Of a DNA stretch of 64,000 bases, positions 1 to 10,926 are shown piece after piece. The stretch's first letter is position 1. Each line of letters opens with the position of its first letter. The DNA is from Ladona fulva (lineage: Eukaryota > Arthropoda > Insecta > Odonata > Libellulidae). The stretch covers positions 384,026-448,025 of the forward strand of contig KZ308137.1 in assembly GCA_000376725.2 (NCBI GenBank), given 5' to 3'. The notes below the pieces were generated by a model. The model had not been told where the DNA came from. It saw only the letters and a program-made list of their open reading frames with translations, and searched no databases. A program made the position numbers and the translations under genes.

Positions 1-98
1 CAGATAATATTTGATTTATGAAAGATTTGGTGCTTTCCTGGTGTAGGCTATGGATGAAGTCTTCACGGGTTTTCCACCAGGTCAAGTAAGCAGTAGCC

Positions 99-133
99 GA
101 CGTTTCGATAGCTAACTCCGCCATCGTCTTCAG
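99..133 (-). ncRNA. Hammerhead-like motif, mirror copy in left arm
   Basis: This is the exact reverse complement of the right-arm motif, because the arms are identical. On the minus strand the CTGAAGA box lies at 133-127 and GAAACGTC at 106-99. The same unpaired C sits next to stem II. Confidence 0.4.
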
Positions 134-233
134 GGCGCTGAATGATTTTTTTTTTGTTATCATTAGAAGGAATTACTTTCTAGGAAAGTTTCTAGGAAAG
201 AAACTAGGAAAAACAAAAAAAACATTCAGCGCC

Positions 234-268
234 CTGAAGACGATGGCGGAGTTAGCTATCGAAACGTC
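234..268 (+). ncRNA. Hammerhead-ribozyme-like motif in right arm
   Basis: The order is a CUGANGA box (CTGAAGA, 234-240), an imperfect 6-bp hairpin (242-247 with 255-260, one G-T pair, 7-nt loop), then GAAACGTC (261-268) with GTC as the would-be cleavage triplet. A 3-bp flanking stem (GCC 231-233 with GGC 269-271) closes it. Penelope-like elements are known to carry minimal hammerheads in their pseudo-LTRs. One unpaired C (241) separates the box from stem II and stem III is nearly absent, so activity is uncertain. Confidence 0.4.
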
Positions 269-329
269 GGCTACTGCTTACTTGACCTGGTGGAAAACCC
301 GTGAAGACTTCATCAATATTTGATTTGAT

Positions 330-1740
330 TAATAAACAGAATTATGATTATAAAATATACACCGTTGATAATGTGGAGAAAACTAAACCAGCGAACAAAC
401 AAGGATAACATAGTCAGAAAGGACCCACCCAAAAAGGAACGAAAAGTCACGTAAAATAAGACCGAGACAGAAAAAAGGAATAGGAGAGGAGCTGGCAAGG
501 GAGTTAAAGGAGAGTGCCAAAGGGAAAGAGAGAGGAGAGGATAGCGGTAACTTCCCACGTGGGAAGCGAACGCGAATGGGCAATTCCTGCAGAGTTCCCG
601 TCGTCGGGAAGCGAGCGGAAGAAATGGGAAGTGAAGAGGTCGCCAACCCACAGACATATACACAGACAGGCATACAATGATCCTTCCGAGAGGGGAAATT
701 AATTTAGGTCTTCAACCTCCGGAGACGAACGAGCGCGGGAGATCATTTCTTGGAATCTTAAGCGCGAAGTAGACAGAGAGGCTTATGACCAATTTAAGGC
801 ATTATGTAATTAAAAAATTCTCCTTTATCGTTATCCGCGAGGCAATATGAAAAATGTTCCATCATCACGATATGGTAGCGGGAGCGGTGATGCATTACTT
901 TTGTTTTGAGAGGGAAACTGATAATTTTCAGTCTCGTTCCTTCTTCAGGATAAGCCATCCTTTTGTCACAAACTCATGCTAGATTTTGGAGATCACACGA
1001 GATTCAAGAGACCGTTATTTGTCTGGTTTTAACAGTTATGAGTTCGCTATTTTTCGAGTTAGCGTGAAAATATGTAATCTTAAATAGTTACGCAGTGACT
1101 TTCAAGTAATGCCTAAACACTGTTGAAACCAATAGAATAGTTGGCTTTCACTTTTATTGCTCGCATATATCAATCTTTTTACCTTGCATACGGTTCAACA
1201 TTCGTTCATTACATTCAATCGTTGAATTCATGTTTGAAATGGCTGATCCCAGCATACATCTCCCAACCGATAATTCTACATTCTCGTAATCTCTACGAGT
1301 ATTCCCGAGAGAGAATTTCCTCTAAATTCACTCAGCACATCTAAATTTCAGTCTTCCCTATAGGAAACTGGCAACGCTCAACGATATACAGCAGCAAGTT
1401 TTTTTTAACCTATCGTTCGGCTCTTCCTTTCCCTCATCTTCGGAAGTACTTCGTAACTCGCGACTACAACGCTTTTCTGCAAGATCCAATTAATTTTGTC
1501 CGAATGGCACCAGTCTGTCATGCGCTCTTAATTGTCTCGCAAATCTAAAGTCCGTGGAAAAGTATCACCCTGCCGGCCGTTCTCCAGCTTCATAAAATGT
1601 AGTAGACGTTCACTTGATAAAAACGATCTACCACTCTTTGGATATTCACGGGTTAAGTAACAATCTGATCACATGGAAGTACTTGTATGTACTTTGGCAG
1701 CTCAGATTGTGATTATCGCGAATTCACAGCAATTTTAGAT
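330..1740. other. No gene recognised
   Basis: Only short overlapping reading frames without homology that I can see. The one structured site is a perfect 16-bp palindrome at 551-566 (CTTCCCACGTGGGAAG). Confidence 0.6.
551..566. promoter_or_regulatory. 16-bp palindrome with E-box and two Su(H)-like sites
   Basis: CTTCCCACGTGGGAAG is its own reverse complement. The centre is a CACGTG E-box, and each strand reads CGTGGGAA, which fits the Su(H) consensus YGTGDGAA. No adjacent gene is recognised, so a regulatory role is speculative. Confidence 0.2.
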
Positions 1741-1744
1741 ATAG

Positions 1745-2060
1745 ATTTGTACCCCGCAAGCTGCCAGTGGCGTATGGCAGAGGCTATATTAATATCTTAC
1801 CTAATCTACCATATTAGATTCTCTGACGCTATGCGGAAAGAATGACTAGAAGTAAATATCTGTTTTAGCGATTATTTCCTTGTAACGCTCGATCGCCACC
1901 TCTCGAAAATCGCGCTCGTTGTTTACGCGAATGACCATATCTTTTACTTCGCCTGAAAATTCTGGACCGATGAATTATTCGAATAGCTTTCGTCGGTAAT
2001 CAGATCTTCTCTGGGATGAGATGACGTACAAATAAATTGGGTGTTAACATTTCCACAATT
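1745..2060 (-). mobile_element. LINE family B, 3' end with ORF C-terminus
   Basis: Minus-strand remnant of a non-LTR retrotransposon. From about 1990 down it reads EVKDMVIRVNNERDFREV followed by AIERYKEIIAKTDIYF and a stop, then a short 3' UTR with a GC-rich hairpin (CCGCAAGCTGCC.. on the plus strand, 1752-1790) and an AATCTATATCTAA-type tail. Copies with the same peptide and hairpin occur at 24105-24390. The assignment to a LINE rests on the 3' hairpin and tail; no full reverse transcriptase is present. Confidence 0.55.
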
Positions 2061-2116
2061 CTGACCTCCGTAAACTTCCAGTAATATTCTAGATAAATAA
2101 CCGAAAGTGGAAACAT

Positions 2117-2240
2117 TAGGGCTTCCGGATAGCCAACTGGGCAACGCGTTGGACTTCGGTGAAAGCGGTCCCAGGTTCGATTCCCGGTCGGGGCCGTGCG
2201 AAATACCAGAACTGTAAAAGCACTTTTAACAATAAAATTA
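2117..2240 (+). mobile_element. tRNA-derived SINE, family 1
   Basis: The head has a pol III A-box (TAGCCAACTGG, 2129-2139) and a perfect B-box GGTTCGATTCC (2174-2184), followed by a tail reading AAAAGCACTTTTAACAATAA. The same head and the tail word AAGCACTTTTA recur on the minus strand at 2988-3118 and 50105-50257. The A-to-B-box spacing is tRNA-like, but the sequence past the head is not a tRNA acceptor stem. Confidence 0.7.
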
Positions 2241-2867
2241 CAGGAGGATGTTGAGGTAAAGATTATAATGGACTATGAATTCCGTGAGCACAATCCTACA
2301 ACGATCAATACACAATAGAATGTTTAACTAAATCCATTCGAGATTCTATGGATAATAATAGTGTAACTTACATGGTCAGTGGTTTCCAAATAGCCGGCTT
2401 CGCCGTACCACCGAATGCCTTCCTCGTAGGCCATCTCGATACTGTATCTGGCTCGCGTCTGTTACGATCATTGGGAATTCATTAGCGACAGCCATGTCTC
2501 CGATTCGACCATTAAACACGTCACGGGCCGGAGAGACGACCTCCGCTCGCTTTTCCCACGTGCACTTCCTTGTTTACCTTCGTTTCCATAAGCGTTTAGC
2601 AAGTCCTTCTATCATTATCACTCATAAACGAGCTTCTCCGGAGGTATTTTCTTTTTTTTTCGTACTAAAAAGTTTCGAAACCGACATTGAAAGGAATTCG
2701 TCCTAATCCTGCAGAAATTATGATTTCTCATCTTAGAAGTTAAAGTGAGGAAGTTTGCTAACGCTCGTACATCCGTTCTAACCTTAAGAGGTTGCACAAG
2801 TATATCAGTACAGTAATATCGATGATTGGCAGATCCAGGGGCAATCACTTGAAGACTTTGTAGTACA

Positions 2868-2938
2868 GTGGTACCTTGATTAACTACGGTAATCTGTTGC
2901 AAGATTGTCGTCGTTAACCAAAACCGTTGTTATCCGAG
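2868..2938 (+). mobile_element. pogo/Tigger-like element remnant
   Basis: CAGTGGTACCTTGATTAAC at the left, then GTCGTCGTTAACCAAAACCG, resembles the terminal GGTTAACGACGG-type repeats of pogo/Tigger elements. A related end is at 57355-57410. No transposase is left. Confidence 0.35.
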
Positions 2939-2987
2939 GCGCAATTTTCCAGAACCAACTGTTTGTCCATTATGCAGATAAAACTAA

Positions 2988-3118
2988 TAGTAGTAATAGT
3001 ATTAGTAAAAGTGCTTCGACAACTGAGGACAATTTGCACTAGGGCTCCCACCGGGAATCGAACCCAGAACCGCTTTCACCAAAGGCGAACGCGTTACCCA
3101 GATGCCTATCCGGAGGCA
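2988..3118 (-). mobile_element. tRNA-derived SINE, family 1
   Basis: On the minus strand: CCGGATAGGCATCTGGGTAA (A-box region), then GGTTCGATTCC (B-box), then CAGTTGTCGAAGCACTTTTA and a TAATACTATTACTAC microsatellite tail. Full-length type member of family 1 in this window. Confidence 0.75.
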
Positions 3119-3289
3119 CAAAATAACTAATTCAAATGTAATTAAAATATGTACCGGTTTCTCACCATCGGAACCTAAGTAGAATGGTGTAGACAAAGAA
3201 GATATTTTGCAATAAAAAATTGACCGCAAGTAGTATAAGCTTGGATGATAGTAATTATACTCATGTTTTTATTTCGGCGAATTTTAGTC

Positions 3290-3412
3290 TAATGAGACCG
3301 CTCTTTCAATTAACCTAGTAAAGACGAACACAAACAACCATGCCCTGACCAGGATTCGAAGCCGGGACCTCTGCGAGTCCAGCACTCTAACCTCTACGCC
3401 ACCGAGGTCGTC
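3290..3412 (-). mobile_element. tRNA-derived SINE, family 2
   Basis: The minus strand has a perfect A-box TGGCGTAGAGG and B-box-like GCTTCGAATCC 40-50 bases later, followed by a TTGTTTGTGTTCGTC region. It differs from family 1 in head and body. A related copy with head and tail is at 42975-43155. Confidence 0.6.
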
Positions 3413-3476
3413 AATTGGAAATGGTTCAGAAAAACTAAGAAGAAATACCCCCCTTTAGATACATCTCTTGAGCCAA

Positions 3477-3560
3477 TTTTAACACGTTCACTGCGGATCA
3501 CTCCACCGTTGGAGTGACAAATGCATTGGAAACGGAGGTATCCGCAGTGAACGTGTTTAA
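3477..3560. mobile_element. Short piggyBac-like miniature element
   Basis: Perfect 18-bp terminal inverted repeats, AACACGTTCACTGCGGAT at 3481-3498 and its complement at 3540-3557, flanked by TTAA-like sequence (TTTTAA left, TTTAAA right). A total length near 80 bp and TTAA-type ends fit piggyBac-derived miniature elements; a simple hairpin is the alternative. Confidence 0.5.
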
Positions 3561-3639
3561 ACATAGGCACATAGCACCACTGGTATAAAACTCAGACGTG
3601 TGGATAGTCTTTTGGTACGGCCGTTGAAAATGCACTATT

Positions 3640-3985
3640 AATAATAATAAAGGACTTTATTCAGGGCGAGATTGAGACTAACAAGTCTCTTCTTACATCT
3701 AACCCTTAACCTTATTACGACAACAGGGAAGAGAACAATATGGTATAAGCAATGGAGATGTAGTTCTACAGAAGAATGATGAAACACTCCATAAAAAACA
3801 CACCCATGAAGACTTTCTTTGAAAGCAAACGAAAAGTGGAAAACTTCGATAAAAACACGAGGATAATCAATCGGGCACACCGAGGAATTATGACCAGCTG
3901 AGGACAGCACAAAACAAAAAAATAGCTGCAAACGATCTGAAGACAATTTCAAAACCCTATATCTCACCAACTTCCTGCTAATCAA
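3640..3985 (-). mobile_element. LINE 3' end, family C
   Basis: On the minus strand the segment ends GAGACTTGTTAGTCTCAATC, then CGCCCTGAATAAAGTCC, then TTTATTATTATTA, a poly(A)-signal plus TTA-repeat tail typical of CR1-like LINEs. The motif from GAGACTTG to the AATAAAG tail recurs at 26882-26945. The open frame across it (115 codons) has no recognisable domain and is probably 3' UTR. Confidence 0.5.
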
Positions 3986-4527
3986 TAATCCGCTCGCGTT
4001 TCTGACTGATTGAAAACGCTATTTCCTCGCAAAAGTTTCGCGATCGCGATTTCCGATCACGCGTTTACCTCGACGTCATTCCTCTCTTTTCGGTCGCCTG
4101 AGAATGCCGCTATCACGTCGCCGTGAATGAAAATTCCGGAACGAGAGTTTTCCTAAATTTATCGCTGGCGAGTGACATGAAGCCTATTTGGAAGGCTTTT
4201 GATTCATAAGGTCGACTTAACCTTGTCATGTCAGGAATGCATGTACTCCTTATAAATCTTAACAAACTTAGCGTATGTTTGTGAAACTGCAACTTGTCGG
4301 GATCGACTTTTTCTTGGAGAAGGAAATGAAAAAATAAAACTAAAGGAAAGTTACCGCAATGGTCGGCATATAAAATACCCTATTTTCCTAACTTTTAGTC
4401 TTAAATATCAATTGCGAGAAAATTGCGAGTTTGATATCTTTAAATTTAGTCTCAATGAAAGTAAAAATATTTATTTTACCCTCCCATAATGAAATTAAAG
4501 CCTTCTGAACCTACCCTAAATTAACAC

Positions 4528-4600
4528 GTGTGAAAAACAGTGACTTGACTTGGTCTCGAACCCAGGTCTCTGACTTTCCGGGCAGCTATCCTATGAAAGT
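4528..4600 (-). mobile_element. tRNA-derived SINE, family 3, minus copy
   Basis: Minus strand: GCCCGGAAAGTCAGAGACCT, then GGGTTCGAGACC (B-box) and TGTTTTTCACACGTGTTAAT. It abuts a plus-strand copy (4601-4740), forming a head-to-head inverted pair. Confidence 0.55.
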
Positions 4601-4740
4601 TTGAGACCTGGGTTCGAGTCCCAGTCATTTCGCTATTTTTCACGCCCGTCAATCCTAGGAATTCAGCCCCAAGGCTTTTCCGTGCTAAGTCAAATACCTT
4701 TCCTAGATCCTTTTAAGTTACCATTTTTTCTTTCAGACAT
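4601..4740 (+). mobile_element. tRNA-derived SINE, family 3, plus copy
   Basis: GAGACCTGGGTTCGAGTCCC (B-box at 4609-4619) followed by GCTATTTTTCACGCCCGTC, then an ATTCAGCCCCAAGGCTTTTC block and GTGCTAAGTCAAATACC. The same order, with CpG sites decayed, is seen at 36166-36325. The A-box part is missing here. Confidence 0.6.
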
Positions 4741-7720
4741 TATCCAGAGCAGCGTCTCTCAATAGAGCACAAGTGCATTATACTGCGGCCACAAACGTAA
4801 TCGTAAGACATTAATAATATTTCAACGTTTTCCCAATGGTATTGAATTTACTGTCGTTAAGTGATAAAAACTCTTTTATTTCAGTATTAACAGTAAATGC
4901 TCTCGATATTATCGTTGAAGCCGAGTATCTTCTAACAATCCATTTTTACTTTTTGACTAATTTAATGATTACTCATGTTCAGTTAACTTTTTACGATTTT
5001 AAGTTTTGCAGTTAATTAAATGGGGAACATTACAGTAAAAATTATACCCACACTGCATAATAATTATTTATTTCCTGTAATGTAGTTTATAGTTATTTTA
5101 CAATATGAAAATCAAAAGACGAATTTGAACTTATCCGGTATATAATACAGAAATTATACGTTATTACTCGAGAAAGATTTTTGCTGAATAAATGGATCAA
5201 TGTAATTTATCTATTATACGGGTTTACCAATATACAATACATTTTAGAAATAACTGTCGGTTAATTTCAAATTAAATTGTAGAAACTTTAATGTCTGCAG
5301 CCACTATTAAATCATCGTGCGGCATCCAAAATACTTCTTGTGAGGATCGAGCATATATTCCCGAAATAGCTTGCTAGAAAACTTTTTGTTTCGCGGAACT
5401 GAACTGTAAGCGGACGAGACTTTATTTACTATAAATTCTCCAATAAAACCATTTAAACTGCAACATAAATCAATGAGATTCACACTCATTAACAACTGTT
5501 ACTCAGATTGAAACATACTCGCATTAATACGAACGTAAGGAATAATAAACTCACCACTCAACACACTTTAAGAGAGGCACTCCATCTGTAGTAGTCTCTT
5601 TACAATATTTGACACTTAAATGTCCGGTATCCCTGTCATATCGTGTCCAACAAGCAGCCATTTAACCAATTCCCTGCATCCAAAAAACTAATTTTAACCT
5701 GAAAGTTTTTTTATCATCATTTTTCACCCTAATAATTGATACCTGATGTGTGAAGAGCAAATATTCATCGGAATATTCCAGAGAAAACTACATTTAACTC
5801 ACTTGCAATATCATTTCAAAAACAACAAACGTTTTTGCGATTAAACATTAATTGCATCTGAAACTGAGAACTTCGGTTAAGTACTAAAATATACCGTGTT
5901 ACCGTAAAAAATCAAACCAAGCTGTTAATCTACCATTAATAACTACTTACATACAGAACGTCGTATCGATGAAAGCAGTTACCGATTAATTCCGCCGTGT
6001 TGTTTATCGATCGTCGTAATCTCCTAAATTGTAATTGATGAGATCATAATACGGTTCAGTTATCCGCACGCAGATTACGGGATCCTCCTCCAACGTATTC
6101 ACTCAATCACGCCAACGCGTTCGAAAAACACGGCCACGCTCCTTTTCCGCCTTTCATTCGTACAATATACACGGCATTAGTCATACCCAACATTTGGATG
6201 CCCTATTACGTAAACGTCACGTAAACAAAGGCGGTCGTAACCTTGGTGATGCTCTTCCAAGGTGAATTATAAGAACGACATGAGAGTACAGGAAAACTGG
6301 AAAATTCAGAACTCGAGAGAACAAAAATACAGTAAGAATTGGATGCGAAATGCAAAAGAATTGCATGGCTCTATGTCCCGATTCAAGGTCCGTATCATAG
6401 ATGCCAATTTTCTTTTGAAACTGTCGATAGATAACTGCCTCTTGAAAAGTAGATGGAAAGTCGCTAAACTCAGAAAAAATACCCTAAAAGGTAGTTATAA
6501 AATAAAATAGCTTAAATTTGCTTCTTTTAATGGATTCAGTTCAGAAATTACACAAATTAAATTCATACTATGAATATTACGTCTTTTATGAACTAAAATA
6601 ACGCTATTTTAATTTATGATAAGAAAACATGTTAAGTTAAGAATACGTTGAGAAGGGCCGACGTAATAGACTATGCTCCATAGAGTAGGAGATATCGCTA
6701 TAACATAAAAAATGGTCAATAAAAGAAGGAAAAAATCGCTACAGCATCTATCTAGTGACAGCATCGCTAAATTGGCAACTAAGGTCCATAGGCTTAAACT
6801 CTTGCAGCAGCAAGAAATATTATCTCCGGAGAGTACTTCGTAAACCAACAAAGAGATCTCTTAGATGGTTTACGGAGCACTACCCAGAGATATTAACTCA
6901 ACCATCGTGATATCTTTTATTCTTCAGTTTCCATAAGAAATGCACGTAAACCTCAAATTCACCGCTTGCAGGCTTAATTTCTTTTGAAAAGTTAAATTAG
7001 AAAGAATAGTCGTACGAAATCGCAATAAGCACCAAAAGAAAGGAAATATAAGTCAAATTCTTACTTTGGCCATGGAACATTGCTTTTGACTCGCAATTTC
7101 GATAATTTTAATAAAATACGTGAACATTTTGTGAAATTTCGAGGTTATGAACAACCCGTTCCCCTGACGACTAAATCCATTTGTTAATCCGAGCTCAGGG
7201 ATTTTCCTATTAGAATATAATGGGAATTGAGGACCATATAAAATACACGGTGAGAATCAATGACGGAATACGTGGAAAAGAAGAGATTTTATGAGATTTA
7301 ATCATTTGCAGCTGCGAATAATTTGCATAGACGAATCGCAGGGACAAACAAACGACCATTTGGTAGTGCTTCATTAATCATCTCATTTTTAAACGGGATT
7401 TCAAAATATAGAACTTCTTTCCGTTCAGTAAATCTATCCTACATTTTCCCCGTTGAGAATCAACGGGCCCTTCAGCTTGTAATAATAATAATGCAAAGTA
7501 ACCTTAGTGATCAGTGACATATGCATAAATTGGAGCTTTTAATCAGATTAGAAGATACCAAGAAAGGTCATTTCGGCAAATTCTTCACTATTTTTTGATC
7601 GATTCCAGCGGATGATCACTGTTGAAACCCGACGGCCCTGTCAAAGGATTCGCTGAGATAAAAAGTTTGGCAACCCTTCCTCCAATGGGTTTCTCCCGAT
7701 CAAGATACTCATCGTAACGC
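4741..7720. other. No gene recognised
   Basis: AT-rich sequence with short reading frames only. I see no domain, splice-flanked exon or repeat family member. A 104-codon minus-strand frame at 7588-7902 has no recognisable motif and runs partly into the duplicated segment at 7722. Confidence 0.5.
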
Positions 7721-7721
7721 A

Positions 7722-8288
7722 TCGAAAACCTATGATCGCCCGATCTGATTCTGCGGTATCCACTTAAATCGACAACGGAAAAGATGTAGAGGTTGCCGAA
7801 CCAATGGCAGCAAGTTCCGCAAACAGACCATCCTCCGCCGGTTGGAATGTCAACACGCAAGAACTCATGCAGATATACAGATCGGAACACGCTCTTAGAC
7901 AAGACAGCTTTACGAGGTTGTTTCCCTCAAGAAAAAGACCTGAAAAGAAGACGATAGAAATGCGAGACGAGAAATATTTTTTCCAAAAAGAAAAGAAAGA
8001 GCGAAAAACTCAATCTACCTGAACCGACATCAACTTCCGCGTCATCACAATATTTTGCCGTTACGTCACAATAAATTGTAACGCGTTTTCCGGCAGATGC
8101 TAACCGAATCGCGTATAACTCTCTCTCTCGTCGTGGATCGTATTCAAAATTTATTCGACGAAAATGGGACTAAAATAGGAATGATTCAATACTCCCTTGA
8201 GCCTCCGACCTCGGGTATTTTCAGAGGTTTAATTTGAAGCAAACTCTCTTGGAAGGGCAAAATCATCTTAGCTCCTCCCGCAACACCT
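7722..8288. repeat. Duplicated segment, copy 1
   Basis: This 567-bp segment recurs at 10927-11493 (offset 3205) with only about five single-base differences. The second copy stops exactly at an N. It contains a 72-codon plus-strand frame (7804-8022) repeated intact in the other copy; no domain is recognised in it. Confidence 0.95.
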
Positions 8289-8307
8289 TGGATCATCTAA
8301 TTTTCTC

Positions 8308-8350
8308 AGTAACAGTACCTGAGCTGACCTCAGGGTCAGGTACTGTTACT
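8308..8350. repeat. 15-bp inverted repeat
   Basis: AGTAACAGTACCTGA (8308-8322) and its exact complement (8336-8350) surround 13 bases. It is followed by an imperfect tandem ACGAAAGGCA. It could be a hairpin or a miniature-element core. Confidence 0.6.
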
Positions 8351-8649
8351 ACGAAAGGCACTACCTACGAAAGGCACATTCCTTTCTCTGTGGAGCAATG
8401 TTCGGTTGAACTTCACACATTCTACCTGTTTCACCTACACTGCCCTCCTTCCGCTGTATCTCAAGAATATTACAATTGAGATTAAATGGCCATGTATGAA
8501 AGCAGAGCGATTTTAATTTATCAATAACTTTTAACAGCGACTAACTGGAATTTATACACCTGATATTTACTAATAGGATTTCAGGTGTTATTTGTAAAGC
8601 CATGAGTCCGAAGGCTAACTGGATTCTATGGAATTTCACCATTTGGATA

Positions 8650-8850
8650 GAAAAGTATGCTTAATAAGCAAGATGAGGAGGGGGTAGTTTCTTATTTGGT
8701 TTCTTCACGGAGTCAGCAGCCCATTTGTGGAACAAGTTCCCATAACTGCAATTCAATTGTCATGTGAATAATATTTTTCATAGCATTTGATAAGAAACGA
8801 CCAAAATTGTTGCCTTTATTCAGCATCATTCATACCTCAGTTGTTTTTGT
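8650..8850 (+). repeat. Dispersed repeat R2, plus copy
   Basis: R2 is my label for a repeat of roughly 200 bp that starts near GGCTTAC..GATGAGGAATGAGGTAGTTT and ends CATCATTCATACCTCAGTAG. This copy reads GATGAGGAGGGGGTAGTTTC near 8671 and CAGCATCATTCATACCTCAG near 8821. Other copies: 19015-19240, 56605-56815, 56935-57120, 58262-59070, 60427-60585. No coding capacity. Confidence 0.6.
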
Positions 8851-8934
8851 ACCTGCCGCGGTGGTGAAAAGAGTTAATCGGATCTTTCAGGTTAGGCGAT
8901 GGTTTTTGTGTTTGTAAGTAATAATATGTCTATG

Positions 8935-9393
8935 TAAGTACCCTGCAAGCCGCCTTTCGGCGTGTGGCAGGGGGTGCTTGCACCATGACTCTATTTCCCT
9001 GATCGATTACTTTCGTGTATCGTTCGCCGAAAAAAATAAGTTCTTGAATCGATTCGTTCTAGCATCTATATCCCTGATATTTCTCGCAGTATCTGAACGG
9101 CCTATGTAACATACAGGACACATTATATCGGCTCCATCATCTCTGAACGTGTTTTCTCTAAATTTATCCAGTAAATTAATCCTTCTTATAAATCTTCTAG
9201 CTTCTAAGGATTCTAATCCTACCTCCTGAAGCATCTGAGTACGAGTAATGCTCGTAATGCTCATTGATTTATCGTAGCGATTCTTCACAAAACGTATCGC
9301 CTTTCGCTGCACCCTTTCCAATTCCCGAATGCAACACTTATTTGCAGGGTTCCATACACTACACGCATACTCAAGATGAGGTCTAAATAACAA
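8935..9393 (-). mobile_element. LINE family A, RT C-terminus and 3' UTR
   Basis: The minus-strand frame 9393-9007 (128 codons) starts MLFRPHLEYACSVWNPANKC, continues IRELERVQRKAIRFVKNRY and ends at a stop. This is the C-terminal region of a CR1-like non-LTR reverse transcriptase (LEY.SVWxP..ERVQRKA pattern). The 3' UTR has a hairpin, CCCTGCAAGCCGCC / GGCGTGTGGCAGGG on the plus strand (8942-8972), and a TATGTCTATGTAAG tail. It is truncated upstream at about 9393, where a SINE tail begins. Confidence 0.8.
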
Positions 9394-9404
9394 ATAATTA
9401 TTAT

Positions 9405-9460
9405 TAAACTGGGTGTAATTGGGGCCTTCCTGTCTACGTTAAAGAAGTTATAATAATTAT
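9405..9460 (+). mobile_element. SINE family 2, 3' tail only
   Basis: GTGTAATTGGGGCCTTCCTG and GTTAAAGAAGTTATAATAATT match the tail of the copy at 43110-43155. It abuts the truncated 5' side of the LINE A copy. Confidence 0.45.
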
Positions 9461-10926
9461 TATTATTTTTGTAGTTGTTGTAATCATCGTCATCATTATC
9501 ATTACAGCCAAGAGCAAAAGTAATTTAAAAGTAATTCAGAGGATCATTTTCTCTATCATGTCCAAAAAAATTAATTATTCCAATTAGGTATTGGAATAAT
9601 TAAATAAGGGCAGCAGGAATCTCCAAGCATTAAACATGTTTAATTATGATAATTAAGTCTCAAAATAAGTTATTACGTATTGATTAATATTTAAATTATT
9701 TTATATTACAATTATCAATACATTTGACTTTCCCATGAGTTAGAATCAAGTATTTGAAGCTTAACTTATCTTTCCGATTTATAGTAATATTGTCAGAATA
9801 TATATTCGCACTCTTTAAGCAAGATGAAATCTATAAAATTTAAGTTCGTCTTCACGACCTATTATTCCATCAACATCTTTTATCCTTAATATTAAGATTC
9901 CTGTTATTTACCAGTAATTCGGTAAAAATCTAGCGTAGAATATCGAGCTGTAACCATAAAAGCGTAATAAATAGATAAACATACGTTCAGAACGAGTGAA
10001 GGAAAACAGACGCAACGAAGAATGGAATATAATCGAAGATGGATAGATACTGTAATTATAACGATAAAAAAATTTTACCGTCCTCTTTTGATTCAGAAAT
10101 CATGTTTCTCTCATCACCTTTATGTTACGAGCCTATTAAACCTTATTAAGAGGAACTAGCAGAAAATTAGGGGACCTTAGAGGACTCAATGGGATTTTGA
10201 AGGTTACTCAAACAACTTCGACCTAAATGAAGGAGATTCTCACCGACAGTTTGATACTAAGAGGCAAGTTATTGCCAAATAATAAAGTATACACAATTAT
10301 CTTGTTCTTCGAAGGTTGAGTCATGAACTTCCAAGGCAATGCCCGCGGAGGCGTGACCGTTGGTCTAACTTTGGACTCCTACTGTTCGGAAACCTTTCCT
10401 CTCAGAAGACGAGTGATTGCTGATACATCTCAGCTGGTTTAGAGTGGCTAATCTGTTCTTGATACGCCATAATGAAAATGCAAGTGTTTCTGATTTTCCC
10501 GATTGTATCTTGAAGGAGAACGGCACGCGCTGCCGCAAAACATGCAGTGAACTATTGATGATTTCAGAATAGATATAATAAGAAGAGCACGGATTTTCTT
10601 GAGATAGGTAAGCATTAGTTTGAAGAAACTCGATATTTTGAGATTCGGACTCCGATCGAGACGGCCACTTCAAATCGAAGAAACAACGGGTCTCTAAGTC
10701 TCAGAAGCAAAGTTTCCGCAACTGAAATTGCTCTTATATTATTTCAATAATAATTTAAAGTGTATGTTTATCATTATTGTTAACTTGTATTACCTTTACC
10801 ATGAGGTTTTCATAGTTTTCTTCTATTCTTTTATTTTTGCTAATTTATCTTCTTTTTACGTCATGTAATCTGGATTTTCACGTTTTCTTTCAACCCCCTT
10901 CTCTGTGCTTTCCCGCATAGTGGAGT
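9461..10926. other. No gene recognised
   Basis: AT-rich, then mixed, sequence without an identifiable gene. Together with 8289-9460 it forms the middle of the first duplication unit. Confidence 0.5.

Larger units (their letters stand above)
18..314. mobile_element. Penelope-like non-autonomous element, inverted arms
   Basis: Two arms, 53-144 and 223-314, are perfect 92-bp inverted repeats around a 78-bp spacer with T-rich and A-rich edges. A 35-bp extension (18-52) lies outside the left arm only. The whole unit is flanked by a 12-bp direct repeat, AATATTTGATTT, at 6-17 and 315-326, read as the target-site duplication. Inverted pseudo-LTRs plus a one-sided extension of about 34 bp and a long, variable target duplication are known hallmarks of Penelope-like retroelements; each arm also carries a hammerhead-like motif. 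No coding region remains, so this is a deeply truncated or non-autonomous copy. A fold-back DNA element is the alternative. Confidence 0.7.

Noticed and set aside
2117..2240. Functional tRNA genes at the A/B-box sites
   Set aside because: The heads lack proper acceptor-stem pairing, recur as diverged copies and continue into shared SINE tails.
3638..3985. 115-codon minus-strand frame
   Set aside because: Overlaps a LINE 3' UTR and its AATAAA/TTA tail; no domain.
7588..7902. 104-codon minus-strand open frame
   Set aside because: No recognisable domain, no splice context, and it crosses the edge of the duplicated segment; length is within chance for this sequence.
7804..8022. 72-codon frame present twice (also 11009-11227)
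   Set aside because: It is repeated only because the DNA is duplicated; lysine/glutamate-rich end and no homology suggest no gene.
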